Source of the DNA: Erythrocercus mccallii
Lineage: Eukaryota > Chordata > Aves > Passeriformes > Dicruridae
Length of the DNA stretch: 64,000 nt
Direction of reading: 5' to 3'
Assembly: GCA_013397435.1 (NCBI GenBank)
Contig: VZRG01000377.1
Span: 124,001-188,000 of the forward strand
Position 1 is the first letter of the stretch. Each line of letters begins with the position of its first letter. Below the pieces are notes generated by a model. The model made no database searches. It had not been told where the DNA came from and worked only from the letters and a program-made list of their open reading frames with translations. Below, one piece after another: positions 24,471 to 35,240 of this stretch. The translations under genes and the position numbers were made by a program.

Positions 24471-26156
24471 CAAGTTATTTTTTAACTTGAGCAACCTGTA
24501 TCTTCCACAGATTTTTTAAGAAATTATTTTGGGAAAATAGATGGCCAAGAAGTAGTGGAGACTTGATCTGAAGAGAAAAGGGAGAGGCTGGGGGAACAGG
24601 GACAGCAACAAATCAGACCAAATATTTATATCAAAGTACTGGCTAGACTTGTGCTTGCAGATGAGATTCTGGATTTTGAGTTTTGCAGACACATATGAAG
24701 ATAGGTTAATATCAAAATTCCTGTTAACTCCAGTGGCCTACCATTTAATGATTCCAACTTCCAACCTGTTCTATCCATGAAATTTTGCTCTCCTGTGCCC
24801 ATATCAGAGTGGGGAAGAGGCAGAGACAGATAACTGCATGTTCATGGTAAGAAGAATGTGAGAGGATAGAAGTATGGCACAAAGGTAGTTGGTTGGTTCC
24901 TTAACAATTCAGCCTGACCTCTCTGAAGGATTTACCACATTTAATCTGAATCTGTACTGGCCTGGATGTGACTGAACATTTGCACGTTCTGTGTTGCAAC
25001 CCTTCCCCATGTTCCAGTGTAAAGGATTTTTGCTGTTCTATTCCTCCAAATACCAATTGCCATTAAAAATTATACAAATTCCTGTTACAAACTGGATTTT
25101 GTCTTGTTAAAGAGGTATGAAAACACACATTCAGTCTCCCTAAATCTTTGGGGTAGTACCATCTGGTCTTGGGGATTGTTTTCTTTTCATTTTGCCTTTA
25201 TTTAGCCTTGCCTTTTTAAGCAAGTAGGGAACACACTTGTTTCTACCACGTTTCACTTCTGCCTAGGGAAGGGAAATTTAAGGTAAAGAGCCATTGAGAG
25301 AAAATGCAACAGCTGCAAGTGAAGCTCTGTCTCTTTCAGTCTGGTAGCAGTCCTTGGTCTCTTTAGTGAGCATTTTAATACATTTAAACTTTTAGGATGT
25401 CATATTTACCATGTCTGCAAATATCTGACCTAGATCCTTTGCCTCATGATCCTTTTGAGTGTTCACTTCTAGTGATGTTGGGTGGATTTTGCCTAGTTTG
25501 AGGTTATAACTGCAGTTGTTGGTTGTTTTTTCCCTTCTCTGTTTATTATTTTGTTCAACACTCACTCACAGCAAAGTCTCTTTCATTCTGTAAATAGAGA
25601 GGTGTCACTACAAGATCCTTACTTTTTTAGATAAGAATTTGGTTATGGGTGTATCTAGAGAAAAAATATCACTGTTTTCATCAGTGCAAACCCAATGTTT
25701 ATGAAAGTCATACCATAATTTCATTTTGGTAGAGCCAAAATGCAGTGGGGATATGTGCTGTGGGAGCTTCCAGCACCCAGAACTGCCCACACGTTACCCA
25801 CCACCCTCCTTCAGCCCAGTGAAACTCACCTAGGTTTCTTCCTAAGTGGAAAATGCTGGTTGGCCTGAATATGGTACAGCAGTATTTATATGATGATGCA
25901 TAATTTAGGGATCAGGAAAATTATTGTCTCTGTTTCACTGGATTCTGCCTGCATGTCCCAAAATGTCAGTACATGGGCTTGGTGTGCATGGTTGGCACAA
26001 ATTCCTGCAAACCTTCATATGGGGGTGGTTCATGACACACAGGGACTTTTTAAGGACCTTCTCCTGCTCCTCTGTACTGTGGAGCTGTGGTCAGGGAAGA
26101 GTTCAGTCTTTCCTGGCCTCTTCCTCTTTGGGAAGTCCATGGTGTGTATTTGGGAA

Positions 26157-26330
26157 AATCATACAGTCCCAGACTCAGAAAATATCTGAAGTTGAAAAGG
26201 ATTCACAAGAGTCATTGAAGTCCAGCTCTTGGCCCTGCACAGGACACTCCAGGAATCCCACCATATGCCTGAGAATGTTGTCCAAACACACTCTTATACT
26301 GAACTCTGTCAGGCTTGGTGCTGTGACTAC
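26157..26330 (-). mobile_element. CR1 LINE 3' fragment
   Basis: On the plus strand the piece reads like the reverse complement of a CR1 tail: aatcatacag, then aagtccagctcttggccctg, then cacaggacactccaggaatc. Such phrasing recurs in avian CR1 3' ends. It is degraded and 5'-truncated. The boundaries are approximate. Confidence 0.65.
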
Positions 26331-27249
26331 AAATGGGTGATTATTTAAATCATTAACCATTAATATTCCAATATCCTGCATCTGGTCCTTTGGAACTTTT
26401 GCCATTGGATTCAAAGGGAGCAGGAGTTCACCCTTGGGGCTTTGCAGCAGGACTGTCAGAAGGCCCTACAGTTAGAAATAAACTTGTGAATAATATTAAT
26501 TTAATTGTCTAAATAAGCAAAGTGCTGAATCCTTTCAAGTTGACTTCTTATAAATTGCAAAATTAGAAAGGAAGGAGTTAAATGGATTTTTAGGGAATTG
26601 AAGGGTAGTGAAAAAATATTTCCTTTTGTTTGGATGGAGTTTTTGTTAGTTCTGCAGTTGTTTTGGTCTCTCAATGACAGGGCTTTTGCAAAAAGTGAAA
26701 GAGCTCTTTTTCTTCTAAGCATAAAGGACATTTCATTTAGTTTGCTATCACCCGTTATCATTGCAAAAAGTGTTGCACATTCTTACTGGTGTCTTCACTT
26801 CTTGCTTTGTGTCCAGAAAAATTAAGGTGAATTGCCAGAGATATGGATGGCAAGAGTATGGAGAAAACAGTCATGTTTTTATGTTTTATTCTTTAAGTAT
26901 TTAATGAAGTCATATAAACCATAATGATTTTCATGCTTTAATTTAGCACTATTGTTATTCTTCTGTTTAGTAATAACAGAAGGAAACACATCAGCTTCCT
27001 GTGGTCCTCAGGAATGTGATCTTTTCCTACCAAAAGGCAGTAGAAAAGATTCCTGGCAGACATGTTTCTTTCAATCTAACTCCTATGAATGTCCATGCAT
27101 GCATCTGTTCTCCGGTGTGGTACATTTCACAACCCAGTTGTGGTTTTTGCCAGGGAAAAAGGAACTGGTTATATTTCCCTCTTAGGGTTTTTTGTTTAGT
27201 ATAGTGAAAGCAAGGCAGATTGTGTGGCTAAAACATTTACATGGATCTG

Positions 27250-27457
27250 CACATAAAAATTTCTTCACCAAAGGGATTGTAAAACATTGGAACAGGCTGC
27301 CCAAGGCAGTGGTGGAGTCACCATCCCTGGAAATATTTAAAAACATGTAGATGTGGCACTTGAGGACACGGTTTAGTGGAGAACTTGGCAGTACAGGGTT
27401 AACAGTTGGGCTCGATGATCTTAGGGGTCTCTTCCAACCTGAGTGATTCTGTGATTT
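27250..27457 (+). mobile_element. CR1 LINE 3' fragment
   Basis: It contains aacaggctgcccaaggcagt, then ggtggagtcaccatccctgg, aaatatttaaaaacatgtag, and near the end tctcttccaacctgagtgat followed by tctgtgattt. This is the standard order of the avian CR1 3' untranslated tail in sense orientation, with the terminal ATTCTGTGA-type motif. It is 5'-truncated. Confidence 0.85.
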
Positions 27458-28934
27458 CACTTCCTTTGGAGTGGTCGCAGTGAGGATGGAACAAGCCCTT
27501 AAAATGAGATTTCCTTTTTAAAGATTGGGTTTACTGCTGGATTGAGAACTCTGGAAACTGGTCATGGTATGCAGAACAAACTAAAAGAAACCAAAAAACT
27601 AAGCAGGGAAAAGTGTGGCTTGGACTGAAAAATGGCTATAGGTCATAGTTTTTTGGGCCATTCAGTTTTTGGCTGCCCTACTGAAGGCTGTTCCTAACAA
27701 TGTCAGTTGTAGTGTGGGCATCCCTAAGCCCTGCAAGGTTACCATTAATCTGTTCTCCTTTATATTTATTCTGCTGTGTAAACTGGTGTGTTTGATACCT
27801 CAGTAATTCACTACAGCAGTCTAAAGGATGTACACTTTAACTGCTCTTTGCCTAAGACCTATCCACAAAGTGGCATCTTTTTATTCCACTCTGTTAATTT
27901 TAATTTACTAGTTTCTGAACCTACCCTTATTCTAAACTTGTACTATGTGGTCTTGGCAATGGAAGAAACAAATAGTTTCAGCTGTTTTTCCATTCACGAC
28001 TTTTCTGTTTTATCCTGTGGGTTTTTGTTTTTCTCCAAGTTTTAAATGTGAAGAATTTTAAAACTTTGAAAATGAATGGCTCATTGTGGATTAAAAAGAA
28101 GTAGAGAGTGAATAATCATTTTCTATTCCTGTTTTACAAAACATGGAGGAATTACTTATTTCTGCTTTTGTTGACATAAAATCAAGCTTACCTACATGAT
28201 TGCATCATTAGATGCATTCAGCATTAGTTCCTTATTAAAGTATCAGTTTACCACTTTCTGGTGTTGAAAAGGAGGTGATCATACTTAGGCATGAGAAGCA
28301 TGATTGTTTGTTTTTATGTTTACAAAAATATTGAGAGATATATATATTAGATTTCTATTGGATAGACATAGGACAATCTCAAAGAATATAGACAGAAATA
28401 GTATAAATTTTAAAGTAATGTCTGGAAGAGTGTAAGGAAATTCAAGATGTTGTGATTTATAATGTTGGTTAGGCAGGGCAAGTGTAAGAGGTATGTAGGA
28501 AGGAAACATACAATCAGGTGTACTCCAGGGAAACGGTAATTCTGATAGACCCCTTCCAACTTGAGAACTTGGCAAACACACAGATTTTTGTTTGTTTGTT
28601 TTAAATTCATTTTAAGATTGAACTACTTATGTAGAAAAAGAACCTTATGGCTAAATCTATGGATGCTTGAGTCTGAATTCATCTCCTGCCATGATGTGTC
28701 CTAATGAAGCTTAGAAGTGTTATTTTTCTATCATTGGGACAAAGCAGCAGCCTCAGGGCTGCCCTGTGGAGTAGGAAAACTGAAATGGAGTCACTGTAAG
28801 GTGATTACCTTGGAAAGGACCAGACTTTTAAACTCTGGTATCAGTTTTGTCAAGAGCTGCAAAAAATGAAACATTTACTCCAAACTTGGCTGTTTAGAGT
28901 TTTCTTTTCAGCTGTATTTTGTTTCCTGCCCCAG

Positions 28935-29134
28935 GCTCTGCTGAAGCAAGCGGGAATGCCGGCCTTTGGGATCAGCTGGCAGCGCTGAGGTGGGTGCAGC
29001 GGAACATCGGCAGCTTCGGGGGCGATCCCGGCCGCGTGGCCGTGGGAGCCGCGCGCGGCGGGGCCGATGTCGCCAGCGCCCACCTGCGCACGGACACTGC
29101 GGGGACACAGCTCTTCAGGAGGCTGCTGCTGATG
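28935..29134 (+). CDS. TG: TG exon j: ChEL nucleophile-elbow exon, catalytic serine lost
   Basis: 200 nt, acceptor cctgccccag and donor gtaagt. It enters in phase 1 and leaves in phase 0. It encodes GNAGLWDQLAALRWVQRNIG, then FGGDPGRVAVG, AARGGADVASAHL and TQLFRRLLLM. In cholinesterases the turn after FGGDPxxVT reads GESAG with the nucleophilic serine. Here it reads GAARGGADV, so the serine is absent, as in other thyroglobulins. The exon is very rich in CpG (about 20 in 200 bp), unlike all surrounding sequence. Confidence 0.97.
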
Positions 29135-31914
29135 GTAAGTTCCATTCCTGCCTCAGCCTCACCTGCCTTCTGAAAGGATGTTGCTACAGAGATGAGGATG
29201 CTGCAGCGTGTGGGTGTTGGTTTTATTTCATCTATACCTTGACAGGTCTGTTATTGCTGTAGTTACTTTTCATCTCACCTGTGACTGTTATCTCCAGGAG
29301 CTGGATGCTTCACCAGGATGTACAAGAGATGCGCTTTGGTGTTTGATTTACTCATAGTAAGAATCCAGTGTTCGTCACTGTGGTTTTTTTGTGTATTATA
29401 TAAATAACCTTGTTTTGTAACATGTAGGTACAATATCTTAGTTTCCATTCCATAAATACTATTGTTGGTCAGCAGCTTTTAGACCTTGAAACTGATGAGC
29501 CAAACTCCCACATGTTAAAGTATCCAGTATTTTTATCAGAACTTATGTCAGGTTTCATTTAAAAGAAAAAACAAGTTTCAGAGGTTTACAGATGGTTTAC
29601 AGATGGGCTTGTTTCCTGTCAGCTTAGACCATTTTCTCAGTCACTCCAATTGATCCATATCTTTACAACCTTTCCTCTGTTGTGTCTCAGGGCTCTGAGA
29701 TCAGTTTTGTGAGCACCAATACTGCCATTTATCTTCACAGCCTCAGATAAGCTCAGTGTGCTCTGAAATGAGGCATAATCACCAGAGGAGGTTTATACAT
29801 CCAGCAGAAATGGTACTTGGACAAAATGAGGTCTCCTAGCAGTGTTGCCTTGGAACAGTGACAGTGGGATAGAATTCTCAGGAAGCTGAGGGCCCAATTA
29901 AATAAAATGTTGCCTTGAAAATAATGACATCTTAATTCAGTACCTAATTGTTCTTCACTGTTCCCTTGCTTCAGGAAACATAACTTGCCTTTTGCATCCC
30001 TGTGGCTCAGTAAGTTTATTTTAATTGCATCACTCTAGTGGGGAAGGCAAGGGAAGTTTCTGAAAATTGCTGCTCATTAATTGGGTTTTTTTTGTGTCAT
30101 TATGAGATAATTCCTCACACGGTTCCTAGATTTTTCTTTAGCTCTTGACATAGAATTTCATTTGCTAGAAGACCCAGAGTCCTTTTCTCTCAGTTTCCTC
30201 CTACTTTGAAGTCACAAACTCTTTACTGACATGGCTGAGGATGGGGCCCTGTGAAAACTGTGGCAGGACACAGTGCAATTTAACAGCTGAGCCACTTAGG
30301 AAAGGGAAATGTAAGGATCTCTTTGCTTATTGTTGCTTCTGAGAGTAGTTCCACATGATATATTTTCTTTTATAAAAAAATGGTTAAACTCATTCTTTCT
30401 TCTACAGGAGAACATTGAATAATGGGAAACAGTGGCAAGTGTCATAAGCAGACAGATGAACCAATTCTTCCCACTTTTCTGGTGTTTATATCAATTTCTT
30501 TTTCCTGGGAATGTGCAGACCACTGTCTTGGCAAAAGCAGCATCTCCACTGAGTTCAGAGTAGTGTTAATTTCCGATTTCAGAGTACTGTTAATTATTTA
30601 TCCTGAGAGCCTCACAGTGGATTTAGTGTTCTTGTGAAATACACTGACAAAGTGAAAAGTAAGCAACAATAGCAGTAGCTTGTAGCTTAAAAATATACTT
30701 ACTCTTTTTTTTTTCCTAAAGTGGTGCCAAAGTTGGTTTTTCGCTTACGTCTCCTGTAAAGGGATGTGTTTGTTTTTGTTTAAAGACACCAAAATCATTG
30801 AGTACTTTTAATTTAACTGTAAGAAAGGAGGTGCATACAGACTAGAATCATGAAACTGAGAGTATAGACCAGATATACCTTTCCTGAGGGAAAATTCCTC
30901 AATGAAGCAATAGAGCTCTTCTGCAGAAGTTAGCTTTGTGCTTTTTGTTTTTGTGTTTGTTATGAATGATAAAACTATGTGGTTCCTGAGCATGCAGAGG
31001 AGTGGTGCATGAAACTTTCTTGACTAGAAAATGTACACCTGAAATAGCAAAATGCTTTTGAGTTTCCTGTGACTGCCCTATAAGAGCTTTTGTTTGGAAC
31101 AAATCTGAAAACAGATTGTACAAGATCAGTGCAAAGCTATCATGGGGACTTTTTAGAATTTGTTTCATCTTTCTGTGGTATGATTAGAAATAAGTGATAT
31201 CAGTGATTATGGTCTTGTTTTAAATGGTTTAAGAGCATTAGCCTGGCATTTGGCTTCATATGTTGATCACTCAATTAATTTATCAGTGCAATTTTGATGT
31301 AGATAACTGGATCAATGGTATAGATTGCAGGGGGCTGCAGAGGGCAGCTGTGTTAGGTGTCCTCTCCAGGCATTCCTGGGGGGTGTCAGGGCAGCTTCCA
31401 GTCTTTTCCACCCAGTGCAAGGGAAGACATCAGGTCTGTCCATGGAAGCAGATCAGACAATAGTGGAAAGAGAACATTTATTGCTCTTCTATTGTAGTCA
31501 GGTGCAGGGCTCTCTGACATGGACCCTAAATATCCCTGATCCTGGTAATTAGCTAGTCTTTAGATCCCCTTTCATCCCTCTTTTCCCATCTCCTTTGTCC
31601 TTCCCTTTACCAGTCTCATTCCCTCTCAAACAAACCAACCCCCTCTCTTCGTTACTTTTTTTCATGGTACCAGTTTTGCTACATCTCTACCCAAATTTTG
31701 TACTTCTGATACCATTTCTTAGGTAATGTCAGATTTATATAAAATCACCTAGGAGCTGTCATCCCTTGCAAGTTTGTGTTTCCCAAAAGGTCCCCAATAA
31801 AGTCTTTCAGTTAATTGTAAAAATGGCCAGACCTCACAGAACTTCCCCATAACCATCTGTGAAATCCAGCCATCTCTATGGCACGTTTAATTAGTTTTTG
31901 TCACTTTATCGTGT

Positions 31915-32107
31915 CATTACTGTGAGGATGACAGAGTGTCTGCATAGGTCACCCAGGGAGATTGTGGAGTTTCCATCTCTGGAGGTATTCCAAAGCCATC
32001 TGGACATGGCCCTGGGCAAATGGCTCCAGGTGGCTCTGGTGGAACAGGGAGGGGTTGGAAAAGAGGATGCCTGGGGGCCCTTTCTATGCTGAACTGATCT
32101 GTGATTG
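31915..32107 (+). mobile_element. CR1 LINE 3' fragment
   Basis: It contains gagattgtggagtttccatc, then tctggaggtattccaaagcc, atctggacatggccctgggc and, near the end, ctgatctgtgatt. This follows the CR1 tail consensus in sense orientation ('ggaggtattcaaaagccatctggacatggtcctgggcaa...'). Degraded and truncated. Confidence 0.75.
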
Positions 32108-33369
32108 TTGAACTTGTCAAAATCAGAACGTCTTATCGCCTTCTCACAGAGTGTGTCCAAGTGCTGCCAATTGTGTGGGCTCTGGGGTTCTTTTGTCACC
32201 TTCCATCCAAGGTACCTTCTGGCACTGGCATTGCAAGGCTGGGTGCTTGTACCAGTTGCACGCCAGGTTTTCCATTTTCTGAAAGTAACACAAAGTAACT
32301 ACTGAATATTATTTTAATGAATAAATACAAGTCATGACTTAGAAATCTGAAATGCTCCCCATATACATTTCATGGATAAAATGCAATCACCATAATGTAT
32401 TGATTATCAGTAACAGTAATTAGATTATACAAAGGCCTAGAGTTCCTGAGTGTGTTTTGCTTTTTGAAGTTCAATATTTACCAGCCAAATTACATTCATC
32501 CTTTAAGTCCTGAAATGTGTTTAAACAGGCTGTGAGATATTTTGATCTCTGAACCTTTCTTGCTAGTGCAAATGACCTGATAGAAGATCTAAAGAGCACA
32601 TAAGTTTGTCCTAAGATGTGTTTAGATGTTAAATATATATATAACCTCTCCAATTCTCTATTTCTCAAAACCTTCATTATTCAAATCTGTGCAAAAAGGT
32701 ACAAGAGGATATTGGATTGAAACTATCTCAGCTTGAGAGCATAGGTTGCAGCATTTTTCACACTCAGACAAGAGTGATTGCTTGGTTTAGAAAGCAATCA
32801 CAAGCAGGTTCAAAGGAAAATGCTACTTTCTCTTTTATCACTTAGAAAATGGTACATGCCTGTAAAAAAATAAATGAAATTTTAGAAAACTCTCTAATCC
32901 TTAAGTAGTTTGATGGAAAATGTAATTACTATTTGACATAACTCTCATCAGGAAAGAAATTAGGAAAAATCTCTAACATCCACTGTTACTGATTTATTCC
33001 CTTAGTTTAATTATTTTAAAAGCTGCTATTAATATAAATATTATACATAAATATGTGGCTGACTTCAGAAGTCAAAGTTAAAATATCTCCCTGTACACAT
33101 AAAAGGTCACACCTTTGCAAGCCAACCTTTGCAGTTAGGCACAATATCATCACATGTTACTTTTTAATTAAACACCCATTTTTCTCTGTTTACCTGATTT
33201 ATTGTGAGCAGCTGCGTTACATGTTTGGATGTGCCTGAACTCCCATCTCAGGTATAAGCAGGACCTGCGTTTCTCAGTGAATTAAGCCTATTCTTAATTT
33301 TATGACTATTTTATGACTTTGCAGACCATTGCCAGCAATGAATTAAATGCTACTTGTAAAGTCAGTGAT

Positions 33370-33375
33370 TTTATT
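33370..33375 (-). promoter_or_regulatory. Candidate SLA polyadenylation signal AATAAA
   Basis: tttatt on the plus strand gives AATAAA on the minus strand, about 580 nt past the SLA stop. A second AATAAA lies at 33198-33203. Which one is used cannot be told from sequence. Confidence 0.3.
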
Positions 33376-33953
33376 TTTTTCTCCTAAAAGATAAGTATGG
33401 AGTCACTATAATCAAGTGTTTCTTGGATGCTGGAAGTTAGGTACTTTCTTGGGGTTGTTGATGTCTCTGAACCATTCTCGATGACAATGGGTAAATCTAT
33501 CTTGAGAGGAAAAATGCTCCTTTTTTTAAGTGTAGATAGGTTCTGTAAAAAGGGTTTTCAGCCTTATGGAGAACACCAGAGTAAGAATTAATTTAAGTTC
33601 TTGAGCTGCAGTTAGTCCTTCCCTATGTAGTCACCTCTGTACAATGCTGGGCATCACCCCTGCTGAAGAGTCACTTGCACCATTTGGCTTTTTTCTTAGA
33701 GTCTATCTCATTTTATCCTGCTTGTGAACCAGTTCTGGTGCACTGGGGACATTCCCAGCATGTGGCATGACTGAGATAGCAGCTTTGAGAAGGTCTCTGG
33801 TTAACATTCAGGAGAGGAAATGCAGAAGCACTGCTGGTGTTTGGTCACCAGCTTGATTGCATTTCTCAGCTGCAGAAGGACAGCAGGACCACAGGATGCT
33901 CTGGCTTCCCTTCTAACCCGTCAGTTTGTGGCTTTTTCCTGTTTGTCTTATAT

Positions 33954-34173
33954 TTAGTCGTCATAGTATGTAGGTGGCAAATGAAGGGCACTCTTACGTT
34001 TGCTCCCTGTGTATATGAGAGATTGGGATTTCTTCTTTCTGGCACTTGCAAAAGAAGCATTGTCATCCTCAGTTAGGGAGAGGTAGGAAGCAATGCTTTC
34101 CCTCAGCCCATAGCTGAGGCAAGAATCATCCATTGCTGCCAGGGTGCTTTTGGTGTCTTCAGTCACCTCCAGC
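33954..34173 (-). CDS. SLA: SLA exon 7: C-terminal tail and stop
   Basis: 220 coding nt ending in TAA at 33956-33954. On the minus strand the acceptor is gttcttttaaag. The first base completes an Arg codon. It encodes LEVTEDTKS, then SCLSYGLRESIASYLSLTED, a basic KKKSQS and SKRKS patch, and the end PTYYDD. The YGLRESIASYLSLT block is the conserved signature of the SLAP tail, the region that binds CBL in mammals. Confidence 0.96.
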
Positions 34174-35107
34174 CTTTAAAAGAACAAAATTTTGTTACTA
34201 TTTTAGCTACTTGGACTGAGCCTCTTGGGATAACATTAACAGTTGTTAAACCTAAAAACGTTATTTTAGTTGCATAAAAAACATTTCTGTCTCATAAATC
34301 ACCAAGCATTTCTGTCACTTAGCATTTCTCAAAAAAACAGTACAACGGTAATCTATAAATATTTTTTTGGCACTTGAAAAGGAATCATCTATATTCTCTT
34401 CTTAATCTGTAGGAAAAATTACCTCAATATTGCACAAAATTTTCTTGCCTTTATAAGCACATGAATGTTTTGTGAAGGAAGAGTAGTGGAGGGAAATTTA
34501 CTCTTCAAAAGTAAAAGGTGCTTTTGTTTCTGAGGGTGGTTGTTTCCCCAGCTTCTGAAACCTGACCTACTTTCTCTTGTGGCAGTTGTGATATTAGAAA
34601 TCTCCTGAACTGGGCTGTGTGTTGAGAGAGACACAACAGGAAAGGTTTATTCTTGTACAATGTGTTCATTACACCTGTGCTGCTTCCTGGGTGTATGAAA
34701 AAGGGGGAGCCGCCTCTGCCTGCCACGGCTGAGCTGTGAGCCACTGCACATCCGTGGGGATGGATCAGCAGGGCTGGATGTCCCTGGGCTTTGTGACCCC
34801 CCAGCTCTTACTCCTGCCCCTTGCTGAAAGGACTCAGGTGTCCCAAGGGGACTGAATACATGGGTAGCTGGATAGGAGAAATGATTGACTGCTAACTACT
34901 CTTACTTTCAAAGTTAAACCTAAATTATCAGTTAGTGAGCTGGGCATTCAGTTTTCATGAGTTAGCTTGATGTCAGATTGTCCAAGCTTTAAAGCTGCTT
35001 TTGGGAGAAGGAAATAAATAGCTATGTCTTCTGTGCTGCAAGTACAAGTATATACAGGGCTGGGAAACACCCCTGTTGTTTCTGGCAGCCTGTGTTGTGT
35101 GTGGTAC
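34174..35107 (-). other. SLA intron 6
   Basis: About 0.9 kb. It includes a short relatively GC-rich stretch near 34700-34820, which stands out from its surroundings but contains no recognisable exon. Confidence 0.75.
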
Positions 35108-35240
35108 CTGTGAATGCTTCTCCAGTTAAAATTTTTATTCCGCATCACCACAGGAGGAACTGGATTCATCACAGTGTTGTTGTTAGTGCACTGGGTGAGA
35201 CAAGGTGTTGTAAGGACACAGCAGAGACCATCAGCAACTT
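35108..35240 (-). CDS. SLA: SLA exon 6: end of SH2 and linker
   Basis: 133 nt on the minus strand, acceptor ttcctattcag and donor gtacca. It encodes EVADGLCCVLTTPCLTQC, an Asn-rich NNN, and the stretch PVVMRNKNFNWRS ending in IHR. GLCCxLTTPC closes the SH2 domain, and the RNKNFNWR segment is the conserved linker before the CBL-binding tail. Phases: it enters with two bases completing Glu and leaves with two bases (AG) of Arg. Confidence 0.95.

Larger units (their letters stand above)
23721..28934 (+). other. TG intron i-j
   Basis: 5.2 kb intron containing a solo LTR (23797-24470) and CR1 fragments near 26157-26330 and 27250-27457, listed separately. The remainder is AT-rich with no recognised gene. 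The acceptor is tttcctgccccag. Confidence 0.75.
29135..33953 (+). other. TG large intron, part left of SLA
   Basis: About 4.8 kb between TG exon j and the stop codon of SLA. It holds a CR1 tail near 31915-32107 and, at its right end, what must be the SLA 3' untranslated region on the minus strand. No other gene is recognised. Confidence 0.7.

Noticed and set aside
34700..34820. GC-rich patch in SLA intron 6 as an alternative exon or CpG island
   Set aside because: Too short, few CpG, and no open frame with flanking splice sites in phase with SLA.
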